A stretch of 64,000 nucleotides of DNA from Streptomyces lydicus (GCF_004125265.1 NZ_RDTE01000003.1:2976001-3040000); one strand, 5' to 3'. Counted from the stretch's first letter, positions 47,975-57,512 are shown. The notes: generated by a model from the sequence alone, not told the origin. A program made the numbers and translations.

Positions 47975-48637
47975 TCAGCCCTCGTACTCGGCCAGATCCT
48001 TGATCACCGAGAAGCCCAGCCCGTACGCGCTCATCCCCCGCCCGTAGGCGCCGATGTGGACGCCCTCAGAGCCCTCGGAGCCCTCGGGCCCCTCGCTCGC
48101 CGAGCCGGCCAGGACCCAGCCGTACTCGGACTCGCGGTAGGCGAAGGACGTCGGCACGCCGTCCACCGGCAGCATCAGCTCGCTCCAGCTCCCGCCGCCG
48201 AGATCGTCGGCCAGCTCCCAGGCGAGCATCGTCTGCTGGTCCAGCCAGTCCTGGCGCAGCGACCGGTCCATCCGGGTGGGCCAGGTCTGTGCGAGCAGGC
48301 CCGAGCCGGCGAGCCAGGCGGCCGTCGAGACCGAGGTCGCCTCCAGTACACCGGTGCCGTCGGCGCTGCGCCGTACGGGGCGGCTGGCGACCGTCACCAC
48401 GACCGCGAACCGCTCTTCCTGCGGCGGCTCCACCTTGATGGTGGGCTCCTCGCCATGCCCCGTGGCACCGTGTTCGACGGTGCCGTCCGCGGCTGCGCCG
48501 ACCTGCATCAACCAGCGCGGACCGGTGAACGCCTCGTCGAGGCCGTACCACGGGAACGCGGCCAGCAGATAGCCGTCGACCTTCCGGCCGGCCTCCGCGG
48601 ACACCCCTTGTGCCGCTGTCCGACTCGTCGTCTCCAT
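47975..48637 (-). CDS. Hypothetical protein (220 aa)
   Basis: A soluble protein without signal peptide or membrane helix. Recognisable stretches are GYLLAAFPWYGLDEAFTGPR, ERFAVVVTVASRP and a Gly/Tyr-rich end VHIGAYGRGMSAYGLGF. A short SEG repeat (EGPEGSEGSEG) lies near residue 190. I do not recognise the family. ATG is preceded by AAGGAGG. It lies upstream of mrp's terminator and downstream of the region of tatB, on its own. Confidence 0.7.
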   Translation of the reverse strand: METTSRTAAQGVSAEAGRKVDGYLLAAFPWYGLDEAFTGPRWLMQVGAAADGTVEHGATGHGEEPTIKVEPPQEERFAVVVTVASRPVRRSADGTGVLEATSVSTAAWLAGSGLLAQTWPTRMDRSLRQDWLDQQTMLAWELADDLGGGSWSELMLPVDGVPTSFAYRESEYGWVLAGSASEGPEGSEGSEGVHIGAYGRGMSAYGLGFSVIKDLAEYEG

Positions 48638-48756
48638 CTGCGCGGAGCCTCCTTGTTGCCCTGCGTCGTGGGCGGCCCGCCCCCCTCAGGCGACCGAACC
48701 CCGGACACCCGGAGCATAGCCATAGGCGTCAACACAGCCGGTCATACCGGTGTGTG

Positions 48757-49242
48757 TCAGGTGGCGTCGGCGTCGAACGGCGGACGCTCGTCCGGCTGAG
48801 GGCTCCCGGTCTTCTTCACCAGGTCGGGGCGCCCGGCGGAGGCAGCCGGGGACTCCTTGGACAGGCCGGTACCTGCCCCGTTCGAGGGCGTGGCGGAAGA
48901 GGCGCTGTCGTGGCCGTGGACGGCGTCGGTGACCTCGGCCATCTCCTTCTTCAGGTCGAAGCCGTTACGGACCTCCTGGAGGTCCTTGAGGCCGTACTCG
49001 TCCTTGTCCAGGACATGCTTGCGCACGAAGTTCTTGGGCTTGAGGTCCTCGAACTCGAAGTCCTTGAAGTCCGGCCCGAGCTCGCTGCGGATGTCTTCCT
49101 TGGCGCTGTCGGAGAACGCCCGCACCTTGCGGATGAAGCCCATGACGTCCTGGATCACCTTGGGCAGCTTGTCCGGACCGAAGACGAGCACCGCGAGGAT
49201 CACGAGCGCCACCAGCTCGAGGGGTCCTATATCGAAGAACAC
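48757..49242 (-). CDS. tatB: Sec-independent protein translocase TatB
   Basis: A 161-aa protein with the TatB layout: a short periplasmic start, one transmembrane helix (LELVALVILAVLVFGPDKLP, with the conserved FGP hinge), an amphipathic helix (KVIQDVMGFIRKVRAF) and a charged disordered tail. TatB receives twin-arginine precursors with TatC. GTG at 49242 follows AAGGAG by 7 nt. It sits downstream of htrA in the order sigE-rseA-htrA-tatB, as in mycobacteria. Confidence 0.92.
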   Translation of the reverse strand: MFFDIGPLELVALVILAVLVFGPDKLPKVIQDVMGFIRKVRAFSDSAKEDIRSELGPDFKDFEFEDLKPKNFVRKHVLDKDEYGLKDLQEVRNGFDLKKEMAEVTDAVHGHDSASSATPSNGAGTGLSKESPAASAGRPDLVKKTGSPQPDERPPFDADAT

Positions 49243-49358
49243 CTAGCAGCTCCTTGGGTAATCCGCGGCCTTCGACGGCCTATGGGCCAGGCCGCCTATC
49301 ACGGTACCTGGCCCCGTACGTCGGGCGGGAGTCGCCCGTGCCAACACCATGCAAACGA

Positions 49359-51878
49359 TCAGCCCGTACTGGAGGAACCCAGGCTGAGCCGTACGGAGCG
49401 GTCCTTGCCGCCCCGCAGGAGGGTGAGTGCCAGCGTGTCGCCGGGCCGGTGACTGCGGATCTTGACGATCAGTTCCTCACCGCTGTGCACCGGGGCACCG
49501 TCCACCTTGGTGATCACGTCACCGGCCTTGATCCCGGCCTTGGCGCCGGGGCCGTCCGGGATGACCGGCGGCTTGCCGCTCTTGCTGTGCTCGCTGACCC
49601 GCGCTCCGTCGCCGGCGTACTCCATCTCCAGGGTCACGCCGATCACCGGATGGGTCGCCCGGCCGGTGTTGATCAGCTCCTCGGCCACCCGCTTGGCCTG
49701 GTTGATCGGTATGGCGAAGCCCAGCCCTATGCTGCCGCCCTGGGCGCCGCCGACCGTGCCGCTGCCTCCGTCGGCCGCCCGGATGGCGCTGTTGATGCCG
49801 ATCACCCGCGCCTTGGCGTCCACCAGCGGGCCGCCGGAGTTACCGGGGTTGATGGGCGCATCGGTCTGCAGCGCGTCCACGTACGAGACATCGCTGCCGT
49901 CGCCCTTCTCGCCGCCCGCGGTGATCGGGCGCTGCTTGGCGCTGATGATCCCCGAGGTGACGGTGTTGGCGAGGTCGAAGGGTGCGCCGATCGCCACCAC
50001 CGGGTCGCCGACCTGCACGGAGTCGGAGTTGCCGAGGGTGAGCGGACGCAGTCCCGTGACGCCCTCCACCTGGACGACGGCGAGGTCATAACCGCCGTCC
50101 TGGCCGACGACCTTGGCCTTGGCCGTCTGGCCGCCGCTGAAGGTCACCGAGATCTCGCCCCCCTTGCCGGCCGGCTCGACGACATGGTTGTTGGTGAGGA
50201 TGTGGCCCTGGTGGTCGAGGACGAAGCCGGTGCCGGTGCCCTGCTCGGCACTGCCCCGCACATGGATCGTGACGACGCCGGGCAGCGCGGTCTGCGCGAT
50301 TCCGGCGACGCTGTCGGGCCGGCGGCCCGCCCCGTCACCGGCGGACTGCGGCAGCCTGATGTCGTTGATCCCGCCGTAGCGCTCGACATACGCGCCGATG
50401 CCGCCGCCGATGCCGCCCGCGAGCAGCGCCAGCGCCACCGCGCCGGCGACCAGTTGCCCGCGCCGACGGCGCCGGTCGTGCGGCGACGGGGCGAGGGGGC
50501 CGCCCTGCAGGGGCGCGCGCCAGGGGTCGTAGTGCTGCCAGGCACCGTGGGGGGCGGGGTGCTGCTGTGCCTGGGGAGCCGGGTGTTGTCCGTGGGCGGC
50601 GGGGTGCTGTCCCTGGGAGGTGGGGTGCTGTCCCTGGGCGGAGGACGGTCCGTGGTCGCCGGGCCGGCCGGGGTAGGGCTGGGGCTGGGCCGCGTAGGGG
50701 GCGGCGGGGGCGGCTGCCGGGCGGGGGCCGCCGTCGCCGGGGTGGGGGACGAAGGCGCCGTCCGTACCGTCCATGCCGTCCTGCACCGAGCCGTTGGGTC
50801 CGGCTGCCGCCGGTCCGGGCACGGCGCCCAGGGGGGTGGTCTGCGGGCCGGTGACTTGCGGGGCGGTGGGCTGGGGTGCGTCGGGCGGCTGGGGGCCAGG
50901 CTGTGCCGCGTCGGGCTGCGGTGCGTCGAGGCTGGGGGCGGCACCCGGAGCGGAAGGGGGCTGCGAGGGGCCGGGCTTCCGGAGTCCCGGGTGGGCGGCG
51001 GGCGGCTCGGCGGCCGGGGCGCCGTACGGGGGCTGCGGCCCGGCCGTCGGCGGAAGGACGGTGCCGTGCGCCGGGGTGGCCACCGGCCGCTGTACGGGCG
51101 GTGCGGGCGCCCACGGACCGGGACCGCCGTACGGAGGGGTGCCGTACGGGTCCTCGGCGTGCAAGGGCTGCTGACGCGGCGGTGTGGCGCTCGGGGTCCC
51201 GGATGCGGGGGCCCCGGAGTCGGGAGCCCCAGACGCAGGAGGCCCGGCGGCGGGCGTCGCGGACGCAGGGGTCCCGGCGGCGGGCGTCCCGGACGCAGGG
51301 GCAGGGGCTGTCACCCTGGTCGTGGTCGTGGTCGTCGTCGTGGCCGTGGTCGTTTCCTCCGGGGCCTCGTCTGCCCCGGGCAGCGCCTCGTCCGGCGTGG
51401 CACCCGCAGTGTCCCGCGTGGCACCGGTCACCCGGCCGAGCGTCATGGTCGACGGGGCCGGTCGCGCACCGCTCGTCCCGGCGCCCGCGGTCCTGGCCTC
51501 CTCCTCGCGCGTCCGGTCCGGGGCCGCCGTTCCGCGCGCCACCGTCAACTCATCGTTCGCGGCGTCCACTTCGGGGCTCCCGGCGCTCCCGGCGCTCCCG
51601 GAAGCAGGCTCCGGCGATATGCCCGCCCCCGAGCCCTCGCGCGGCTCCGGCGGACGGACGATCCAGTCCTGCGCGCCCGCGCCCTGCGCCTCAGAGGTGC
51701 CGGATACGCCGGATACGCCGGATGCTTCGGCCACCGTGCCGCCCGCAACGCCGCCTGCCGTGCCGTCGGCGGGCGGCAGCGCCTCCGCACCGGCCTCGGC
51801 GGACGGTTCGGTGCGCGGGGTGTCTCCCGGGCGGCTCCACCACTTCAGCTTCGGCCCGGCGGCCTTACCGTCGTCCAT
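49359..51878 (-). CDS. htrA: HtrA/DegP-type membrane-anchored serine protease
   Basis: 839 aa. The first ~470 residues are cytosolic and almost entirely Ala/Pro/Gly/Thr/Gln low complexity, including GQHP-type repeats and a threonine run. One transmembrane helix (LVAGAVALALLAGGIGGGIG) leads to a trypsin-like domain with the full triad: His in ILTNNHVVEP, Asp in YDLAVVQV, Ser in NPGNSGGPLV. A C-terminal PDZ domain (KAGIKAGDVITKVDGAPV) follows. The protease degrades misfolded envelope proteins and belongs to the sigE regulon in mycobacteria. The N-terminus is much longer than in most relatives. Confidence 0.9.
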   Translation of the reverse strand: MDDGKAAGPKLKWWSRPGDTPRTEPSAEAGAEALPPADGTAGGVAGGTVAEASGVSGVSGTSEAQGAGAQDWIVRPPEPREGSGAGISPEPASGSAGSAGSPEVDAANDELTVARGTAAPDRTREEEARTAGAGTSGARPAPSTMTLGRVTGATRDTAGATPDEALPGADEAPEETTTATTTTTTTTRVTAPAPASGTPAAGTPASATPAAGPPASGAPDSGAPASGTPSATPPRQQPLHAEDPYGTPPYGGPGPWAPAPPVQRPVATPAHGTVLPPTAGPQPPYGAPAAEPPAAHPGLRKPGPSQPPSAPGAAPSLDAPQPDAAQPGPQPPDAPQPTAPQVTGPQTTPLGAVPGPAAAGPNGSVQDGMDGTDGAFVPHPGDGGPRPAAAPAAPYAAQPQPYPGRPGDHGPSSAQGQHPTSQGQHPAAHGQHPAPQAQQHPAPHGAWQHYDPWRAPLQGGPLAPSPHDRRRRRGQLVAGAVALALLAGGIGGGIGAYVERYGGINDIRLPQSAGDGAGRRPDSVAGIAQTALPGVVTIHVRGSAEQGTGTGFVLDHQGHILTNNHVVEPAGKGGEISVTFSGGQTAKAKVVGQDGGYDLAVVQVEGVTGLRPLTLGNSDSVQVGDPVVAIGAPFDLANTVTSGIISAKQRPITAGGEKGDGSDVSYVDALQTDAPINPGNSGGPLVDAKARVIGINSAIRAADGGSGTVGGAQGGSIGLGFAIPINQAKRVAEELINTGRATHPVIGVTLEMEYAGDGARVSEHSKSGKPPVIPDGPGAKAGIKAGDVITKVDGAPVHSGEELIVKIRSHRPGDTLALTLLRGGKDRSVRLSLGSSSTG

Positions 51879-52001
51879 GCTCTCCCCAGAATTCGCCCGC
51901 GGACCTGCGCGGGCCACCACCACCTCGCGGTACGCGCCCGGTCAGGGGTGCGCCGCCCACAGGGATTCAACCAGTTCCCCATGGGGCTGCGCAGGAGACG
52001 G

Positions 52002-53042
52002 TCAGCGCTGGGCCGGGGTTGAGCCAGGGACGGAGGGGGCTGCCGCGATCGCGGAACCGGTCGGCGGACGCATGGGTTCCAGAGGCGGGGGCGCGGGCGG
52101 GTTCTTCCGCACCGGGGCCTTGCCCGGGCCGGCCACCAGGGGCGCGAGGTAGGACGCCGAGGCCGGACCCGTCGCGGCTATCAGGGGCGACAGGCCGAAG
52201 CGGCCGGCCTGGGCGGACGCCGGCGCCGGGGACTGCGGGGTGGGGGGTGCCGCGGTGGGGCCGTACAGGGTCATGGCGCTGGGGGCCGGGGCCATGGTCG
52301 GACCGCCGGACGGCCGCCAGGGGCCGGACCGGGAATTCTTGGCGGGAAATTCCCCACCACGCAGGAGAGCACCGGCGTCGGCCGCCGGGCTGACGCTGAG
52401 CGGGGTGACGGCCGTACCGCCGCCGTCGACGCGTCCGCCGGGCAGATCGACCGCCCCCTCCAGCGGGAGGGCACCGCCCAGTGCGAAGGCCGCGAGAGAG
52501 ACCGCACCGGCCGCCGCGAAGGCGAACCGGCGCCGCTGCGCGGGCCGGTAGCTCTCCTGCAGCCGGAAGCCGCGCCCGCGGGGCTGCAGGGGCACCGCCG
52601 CCATGGGATGGCCGGAGTGGCTGTCGGAGGGGACATAGCGGAACGCGTCACCGCCGCGGACGAACTCGCCGCGTCGGGCGAACTCGCCACGTCCGAATCC
52701 GCCGCGCCCGAACTCACCGCGCCCGAAGCTGCCATTGCCGAGCCTGCTGCCATTGCCGAGCCGACTGCCGTTGCCGAGGCGGCTGCCGGGCCCTTCCGGG
52801 TCGCCACCGGGCAGTTGCTGCAGTCGCGCCAGCAGCCCCTCGGAAGGACCGGGGGGTGCCGTCTCGGCGAATACGCTTTTCAGCCGACGCTGGGCGTCGG
52901 CTTCTGCCTTGCACCGTCCGCATGTCGCAAGATGCGCGAGCACCCGCTCGCGTGCGTCATGCCCCAACTCGCCGTCGACCAGGGCCGCGAGGCGGTCGCC
53001 GAGATGCTGCTCGGCGGGGGACGGACCGCCACTGCCGCTCAC
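52002..53042 (-). CDS. rseA: Zinc-binding anti-sigma factor (RseA-like)
   Basis: 346 aa. The N-terminal domain carries the ZAS motif HLATCGRC (HX3CX2C) near residues 35-42, so it is a zinc, probably redox-sensitive, anti-sigma domain for the neighbouring ECF factor. A run of RLGNGS and GRGEF-type repeats (about residues 88-125) and one transmembrane helix ([20 protein letters not shown]) follow, then a Pro/Ala-rich extracytoplasmic part. GTG at 53042 overlaps the sigE stop (GTGA), so the two are translationally coupled. Confidence 0.88.
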   Translation of the reverse strand: MSGSGGPSPAEQHLGDRLAALVDGELGHDARERVLAHLATCGRCKAEADAQRRLKSVFAETAPPGPSEGLLARLQQLPGGDPEGPGSRLGNGSRLGNGSRLGNGSFGRGEFGRGGFGRGEFARRGEFVRGGDAFRYVPSDSHSGHPMAAVPLQPRGRGFRLQESYRPAQRRRFAFAAAGAVSLAAFALGGALPLEGAVDLPGGRVDGGGTAVTPLSVSPAADAGALLRGGEFPAKNSRSGPWRPSGGPTMAPAPSAMTLYGPTAAPPTPQSPAPASAQAGRFGLSPLIAATGPASASYLAPLVAGPGKAPVRKNPPAPPPLEPMRPPTGSAIAAAPSVPGSTPAQR

Positions 53043-53842
53043 GCGATTCCGACCTCCCCCGTGGGCACCACGGCCAACGACCGCCGCTGCGCACGCTCTT
53101 CGGCACGGGTGGCCGGGGCGCGGTGCTTGAGGGCCTTGCGCAGGTGGGAGCGGCCGCGGTGGATCCGGCTGCGGACCGTGCCGAGCTTGACACCGAGCGT
53201 GGCGGCGATCTCCTCGTACGACAGGCCCTCGATGTCGCACAGGACGACGGCGGCCCGGAACTCGGGCGCGAGGGTGTCCAGCGCCTGCTGTACATCGGCG
53301 TCGAAGTGGGTGTCGTTGAAGACCTGCTGGGGCGAGGGCTCGCGGCTGGGCAGCCGCTCGGCGGCGTCGTCACCGAGCGCGTCGAAGCGGATGCGCTGAC
53401 GGCGGCGGACCATGTCCAGGAAGAGGTTGGTGGTGATCCGGTGCAGCCAGCCCTCGAAGGTGCCGGGGGTGTACGTCGACAGCGAGCGGAAGACGCGGAC
53501 GAACACCTCCTGGGTGAGGTCCTCGGCGTCGTGTTGATTGCCGGTGAGGCGGTAGGCGAGGCGGTAGACCCGCGCGCTGTGGGTGCTGACGATCTCCTCC
53601 CAGCTGGGCGGAGTCCACGCCTGCGCATCCGCGTCTGCGGCAAAGGTCGCGGTGGTTGCGGAGTCGGCGACGGGGGCCCCTCCCCTGGCCTTCTGGCCAT
53701 GGGCGCGGGAACGGTCAGCAGTGTCTGTCACGGATTTCGGCTCGGCGAACGACCTTTTCAAGCGCCTCAGCACTCCTCGGTCACCCGCCGCAGCCGCACC
53801 TCCCCTGGTGGCTCTGGTGGTGTCCAGTAGAGCCCCTACCAT
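53039..53842 (-). CDS. sigE: ECF RNA polymerase sigma factor SigE
   Basis: 267 aa from ATG 53842. Sigma region 2 ([21 protein letters not shown], then [20 protein letters not shown]) and region 4 ([32 protein letters not shown]) are intact. It probably controls envelope stress with rseA and htrA, as SigE does in mycobacteria. GAGG lies 5 nt before this start. Longer forms from GTG 53932 or an ATG at 53887 are possible and would add 15-30 mostly charged residues. An ECF-like promoter lies just upstream. Confidence 0.9.
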   Translation of the reverse strand: MVGALLDTTRATRGGAAAAGDRGVLRRLKRSFAEPKSVTDTADRSRAHGQKARGGAPVADSATTATFAADADAQAWTPPSWEEIVSTHSARVYRLAYRLTGNQHDAEDLTQEVFVRVFRSLSTYTPGTFEGWLHRITTNLFLDMVRRRQRIRFDALGDDAAERLPSREPSPQQVFNDTHFDADVQQALDTLAPEFRAAVVLCDIEGLSYEEIAATLGVKLGTVRSRIHRGRSHLRKALKHRAPATRAEERAQRRSLAVVPTGEVGIA

Positions 53843-53966
53843 ATCCACCTCGCCCGTTAGCTCCGGATAAGCAGTTTTGACCTGCATTTGGTCCTGCTTC
53901 TGTTCATGATTCGTGTCACGCGCGGTCTTCACCGGTGCATCCCCCCGTCATCCCCTTCCCGTCTTC

Positions 53967-53992
53967 AACGTCCGGTCCCATCTGCGGGTTCC
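53967..53992 (-). promoter_or_regulatory. ECF-type promoter upstream of sigE (possible autoregulation)
   Basis: On the minus strand GGAAC (53992-53988), a 17-bp spacer and CGTT (53970-53967) match the general GGAAC-N16/17-CGTT pattern of ECF sigma factors. SigE genes are often autoregulated. Transcription would start near 53960. Confidence 0.45.
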
Positions 53993-54016
53993 CGGACGCA
54001 GCGGATACAGTCACGG

Positions 54017-54700
54017 TTGCGTCAACTACGGGGACAGGAGAGGGCCATTACCGGCAACCGGCAGACGAGCTTGGCTTTCGCCGAGGCGTACGGCGCCGGG
54101 ACCCTCGACGACAGCGCCGAGACCGCCCTGCAGTGGTCCCGCGACTGCGCGCGCGAAGCCGGCATCCGTACGGTGACGAACGGCACCGGCGCGGCCCTCC
54201 GCCTGCTCGCGGCCGCCGCCGATGCCAAGGCGGTCGCCGAGATCGGCACCGGCACGGGCGTGTCGGGCATCTATCTCCTGCACGGCATGCGGCCCGACGG
54301 GGTGCTGACCACCGTGGATCTCGAACCGGAGCGGCAGACCTTCGCCAAGCAGGCGTTCCGTGCGGCCGGCTTCGCCGGGAACCGCGCCCGCTTCATTCCG
54401 GGCCGCGCGCTGGACGTACTGCCCCGCCTCGCGGACGGCGGCTACGACCTCGTGTTCTGCGACGGCGACCTCATGGAGTGCCTGGAATACCTCGCTGAAT
54501 CGTTGCGGCTGCTGCGCCCCGGCGGCCTGGTCTGCTTCGAGGGCGTCTTCGCCGACGGCCGTACGGTCGACTCGTCGCTGCAGCCCGCCGAGGTACTGCG
54601 GCTGCGGGAACTGCTGCGGGCCGTCCGGGAGAGCACCACGCTGGTACCGGCTCTGCTACCGGTAGGCGACGGCCTGCTGTGCGCGGTCAAGCGCGGCTGA
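54017..54700 (+). CDS. O-methyltransferase (class I SAM-dependent)
   Basis: 227 aa from TTG 54017. SAM-binding motif I is VAEIGTGTGVSGIYLLHGM near residue 76, with TTVDLEPERQTFAKQAF and DLVFCDGDLMECLEYL further on. This is the catechol-O-methyltransferase-like family 3 pattern. Substrate unknown. A TACAGT box lies only 5 nt before this TTG. An ATT codon at 54047 has a strong AGGAG before it and is an alternative start, giving ITGNRQTSLAF. It diverges from sigE, as its mycobacterial counterpart does. Confidence 0.85.
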   Translation: MRQLRGQERAITGNRQTSLAFAEAYGAGTLDDSAETALQWSRDCAREAGIRTVTNGTGAALRLLAAAADAKAVAEIGTGTGVSGIYLLHGMRPDGVLTTVDLEPERQTFAKQAFRAAGFAGNRARFIPGRALDVLPRLADGGYDLVFCDGDLMECLEYLAESLRLLRPGGLVCFEGVFADGRTVDSSLQPAEVLRLRELLRAVRESTTLVPALLPVGDGLLCAVKRG

Positions 54701-54812
54701 CCGGCCCCGGCCTCCCGGCCGCCGCAAGCCACCGGCCGCAGGTCACAGGCCCGAGCCCGAACCGAGACCCGGCCCCCGCCCCGGCTCCAGCTCCAGCTCC
54801 AGGAAAGGCAAA

Positions 54813-54860
54813 CGGCCCCGGCATGTGGCGCGCGTTGGCGCGTGCCACATGCCGGGGCCG
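54813..54860. terminator. Terminator between methyltransferase and DUF3117 genes
   Basis: A perfect 17-bp stem (54813-54829 with 54844-54860) between convergent genes. Confidence 0.88.
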
Positions 54861-54921
54861 GGGTAATTCGGCTGGGGATACCGGGGTCAGCCCCGGGAAA
54901 CCGCCGGTTGCGCCGCCCTTG

Positions 54922-55089
54922 TCAGACGGTGACCTTGTCCAGGGCCTCACCCAGGGCCTTGGCTTCGTCGGGGGTCAGCTCGACGACGAGCCGCCCGCCG
55001 CCTTCGAGCGGAACGCGCATGACGATGCCCCGCCCCTCCTTGGTCACCTCGAGCGGGCCGTCGCCCGTCCGCGGCTTCATGGCCGCCAT
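54922..55089 (-). CDS. DUF3117 small protein
   Basis: A 55-aa protein beginning MAAMKPRTGDGPLEVTKEGR, a near-invariant actinobacterial family of unknown function. It probably forms a small beta-rich fold. ATG at 55089 with GGAAGGGG upstream; the frame extends 13 codons further, but the family starts here. Confidence 0.9.
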   Translation of the reverse strand: MAAMKPRTGDGPLEVTKEGRGIVMRVPLEGGGRLVVELTPDEAKALGEALDKVTV

Positions 55090-55422
55090 GCTCGTTCCCC
55101 TTCCTGAAACCAGCTCAATCAAGCTCATCTCAGCCGACGGCCCGGATAGGCACGTGTCACCGGCATCGAACAGATTGCTTCCAGGCCATTATCCCGCATC
55201 GAACGACCCGATGACCAACATCGGGCCGCATCCCTTCGGCAACCCGCTCTCGCAAACCCCCTCAATTCGGGGAGGTGGCTGCGATACTTCTCCGCCCGCC
55301 GACCTCCGACGCGCCCGCAATCTTTGATGTACGTCACATGCCGGGGCCCGATGATCTCCGGCATCCTGAGCGCTGGCTGCCGCTGACGAGCAGTCCCAGC
55401 CGCGACGGAGGGGATTCCCACT
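55090..55422. other. Divergent intergenic region DUF3117/enoyl-CoA hydratase
   Basis: 333 bp without a supported gene. It should hold both promoters; an AT-richer patch near 55200-55330 is the likeliest place. I see no strong repeats or hairpins. Confidence 0.4.
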
Positions 55423-56223
55423 ATGGCCGACACCGTGCTCTATGACGTGACCGACGGACTCGCGACGATCACTCTCAACCGCCCCGACGCGATGAACGCG
55501 CTGAACATCGAGGCGAAGGTCCTGCTGCGGGACACCCTGAAGGAGGCCGCCGCCGATCCGGCCGTACGCGCCGTTCTGCTGACCGCCACCGGGCGCGCCT
55601 TCTGCGTCGGACAGGACCTCAAGGAGCACATCGGGCTGCTGGCCGAGGACCGGGCCACCGGCTCCGGGGGCACCATGAACACCGTGCGTGAGCACTACAA
55701 CCCCATCGTGACGGCGCTGACCGAGATGCCCAAGCCCGTGGTCGCGGGGGTCAACGGGGTCGCCGCGGGCGCCGGTGCGGGCTTCGCCATGGCCGCGGAC
55801 TACCGCGTGGTCGCCGACACCGCGTCCTTCAACACCTCCTTCGCGGGCGTCGCGCTGACCGCCGACTCCGGGGTGTCCTGGACGCTGCCGCGGCTGATCG
55901 GCCACGGCCGGGCCGCCGATCTGCTGCTCTTCCCTCGCAACATCAGCGCCCAGGAGGCCTACGACCTGGGCATCGCCAACAAGGTGGTGCCGGCCGACGA
56001 GCTGGCCACGGCGGCCGCGGACATCGCCCGCCGGCTGGCCCAGGGCCCGACCGCCGCCTATGCCGCGATCAAGGAGTCGCTGGCCTACGGGGCGGGGCAC
56101 TCGCTCGCCGAAACCCTCGGCAAGGAGGACGAGCTGCAGGGCCGGGCGGGGGCGTCGGAGGACCACGCGATCGCGGTCGAGGCGTTCGTGAAGAAGGAGA
56201 AGCCGGTCTTCCTGGGACGCTGA
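55423..56223 (+). CDS. Enoyl-CoA hydratase/isomerase family protein
   Basis: A 266-aa crotonase-fold enzyme. Oxyanion-hole segments are AFCVGQDLKEH near residue 60 and GVAAGAGAGFAMAAD near 110. The catalytic stretch is ADSGVSWTLPRLIG near 146, with Asp but no hydratase Glu pair. That resembles PaaG-type isomerases of phenylacetate degradation more than simple hydratases. Substrate not provable. No paa genes are adjacent. ATG has GGAGGGG upstream. Confidence 0.85.
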   Translation: MADTVLYDVTDGLATITLNRPDAMNALNIEAKVLLRDTLKEAAADPAVRAVLLTATGRAFCVGQDLKEHIGLLAEDRATGSGGTMNTVREHYNPIVTALTEMPKPVVAGVNGVAAGAGAGFAMAADYRVVADTASFNTSFAGVALTADSGVSWTLPRLIGHGRAADLLLFPRNISAQEAYDLGIANKVVPADELATAAADIARRLAQGPTAAYAAIKESLAYGAGHSLAETLGKEDELQGRAGASEDHAIAVEAFVKKEKPVFLGR

Positions 56224-56356
56224 CCCGGCGTCGGCGGCCGGGGGCCGGCGACCCGGCGCCGACGGACCGGTGCAGCCGACCCGGCTGCCGGCGGACCGGC
56301 CCCGCCGGACTCGTCGGCCGGCCGTCCGACCGGCGGCCCGTGCCGTCCCGGCCGGG

Positions 56357-56965
56357 TCAGCCGGCCGCCGCCGCTTCCACGGCGCGGCGGACATGGCAGT
56401 CCGCCAGATGGTCGTTGACCAGGCCGCAGGCCTGCATCATCGCGTAGGCGGTGGTCGGGCCGACGAAGCGGAAGCCGCGCTTCTTGAGGTCCTTGGCGAG
56501 CGCCGTCGACTCCGGGGTCACCGGCTGCAGATCGCTCACGGTCCGCGGCACCGGCCGGCCTGCCCGGTCGGGGGCGTAGGACCAGATCAGCGCGTCGAGC
56601 TCGCCCGCGGCCAGCTCGGCGGCGATCCTGGCGTTGTTGATCGTCGCGGCGATCTTGGCGCGGTTGCGGATGATGCCCGGGTCGGCGAGCAGCCGCTCGG
56701 CGTCCGCGTCGGTGAACCGCGCCACCTCGGCGATCCGGAAGCCGGCGAACGCGGCGCGGAAGCCGGGGCGGCGGCGCAGGATCGTGATCCAGGAGAGCCC
56801 GGACTGGAACGCCTCCAGGCTCATCCGCTCGAAGAGCGCGTCGTCGCCGTGGACCGGCAGGCCCCATTCGGTGTCGTGGTAGGCGCGGTAGTCGGCCATC
56901 TGCGCCGACTCCATCCCCCACGGGCAGCGCGGGATGCCGTCCGGTTCGGTCACCACACCGCTCAT
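56357..56965 (-). CDS. tag: DNA-3-methyladenine glycosylase I
   Basis: A 202-aa Tag protein: N-terminal RCPWG and YHDTEWGLPVHGDDALFERM, the glutamate-containing LEAFQSGLSWITIL, the helix-hairpin-helix region, and the C-terminal zinc-binding GLVNDHLADCHVR. It removes 3-methyladenine from DNA. Its ATG overlaps the stop of the DivIVA-like gene (ATGA), so they are coupled. Confidence 0.94.
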   Translation of the reverse strand: MSGVVTEPDGIPRCPWGMESAQMADYRAYHDTEWGLPVHGDDALFERMSLEAFQSGLSWITILRRRPGFRAAFAGFRIAEVARFTDADAERLLADPGIIRNRAKIAATINNARIAAELAAGELDALIWSYAPDRAGRPVPRTVSDLQPVTPESTALAKDLKKRGFRFVGPTTAYAMMQACGLVNDHLADCHVRRAVEAAAAG

Positions 56966-57420
56966 GCCCCCTCCCCGCCTTCCCGTGTCGCCCCGGAGCC
57001 TTCGGACGGCTGCCGGTCGTTCTCCGGGGCGCGCCGCTTCTCCTCCGGGGCGAGCCGCTTCTCCTCCAACGGCCCGAGCAGGGGCGGGCCGTCCTGTATC
57101 AGTCCCGGGCCGCCCATGGCGGAGGCGTGCACACCGGCCAGCGCCGCCTCCAGCTCGGCGATCCGGGCGTCACGCTCGGCCAGCTCGGCGCCCAGGCGGT
57201 CCAGGGCGTCGTCGACCTCGTTCATCCGGTATCCGCGGACGGTCACCGGGAAGCGCACGGCTTCCACATCGGCGCGGGCCACCGGGCGGTCTTCCGGCAG
57301 CGGGTCGTACAGCTGGTCCGGCTCGGAATCCCGCAGCCCACCGCCGTCACCGCCGCCGACGACCACGAGGGTGACGGCCGCCACCACCACGACCATCGCG
57401 ATCAGCAAGAACCAGAACAC
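56962..57420 (-). CDS. DivIVA-like membrane-anchored protein
   Basis: A 152-aa protein with an N-terminal transmembrane helix (FWFLLIAMVVVVAAVTLVVV), the DivIVA-type motif FPVTVRGYRMNEVDDALDRL near residue 58, a coiled coil (AELAERDARIAELEAAL) and a charged tail. GTG at 57420 is 6 nt after GGGGAG; a TTG two codons upstream would be too close to it. It may mark curved or polar membrane and help link tag expression with growth. Function not established. Confidence 0.78.
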   Translation of the reverse strand: MFWFLLIAMVVVVAAVTLVVVGGGDGGGLRDSEPDQLYDPLPEDRPVARADVEAVRFPVTVRGYRMNEVDDALDRLGAELAERDARIAELEAALAGVHASAMGGPGLIQDGPPLLGPLEEKRLAPEEKRRAPENDRQPSEGSGATREGGEGA

Positions 57421-57512
57421 GACCAACTCCCCGGACTATGTGCCTGCACTGATCGTGCCATGCGGGTGTGACAGTTAGGGTCGCTCCCGGACCACGGAGA
57501 GGGAGTGCGGGA

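Noticed and set aside
49254-52022. 922-codon plus-strand frame opposite htrA
   Set aside because: Antisense of the Ala/Pro-rich HtrA N-terminus; serine protease triad on the minus strand decides.
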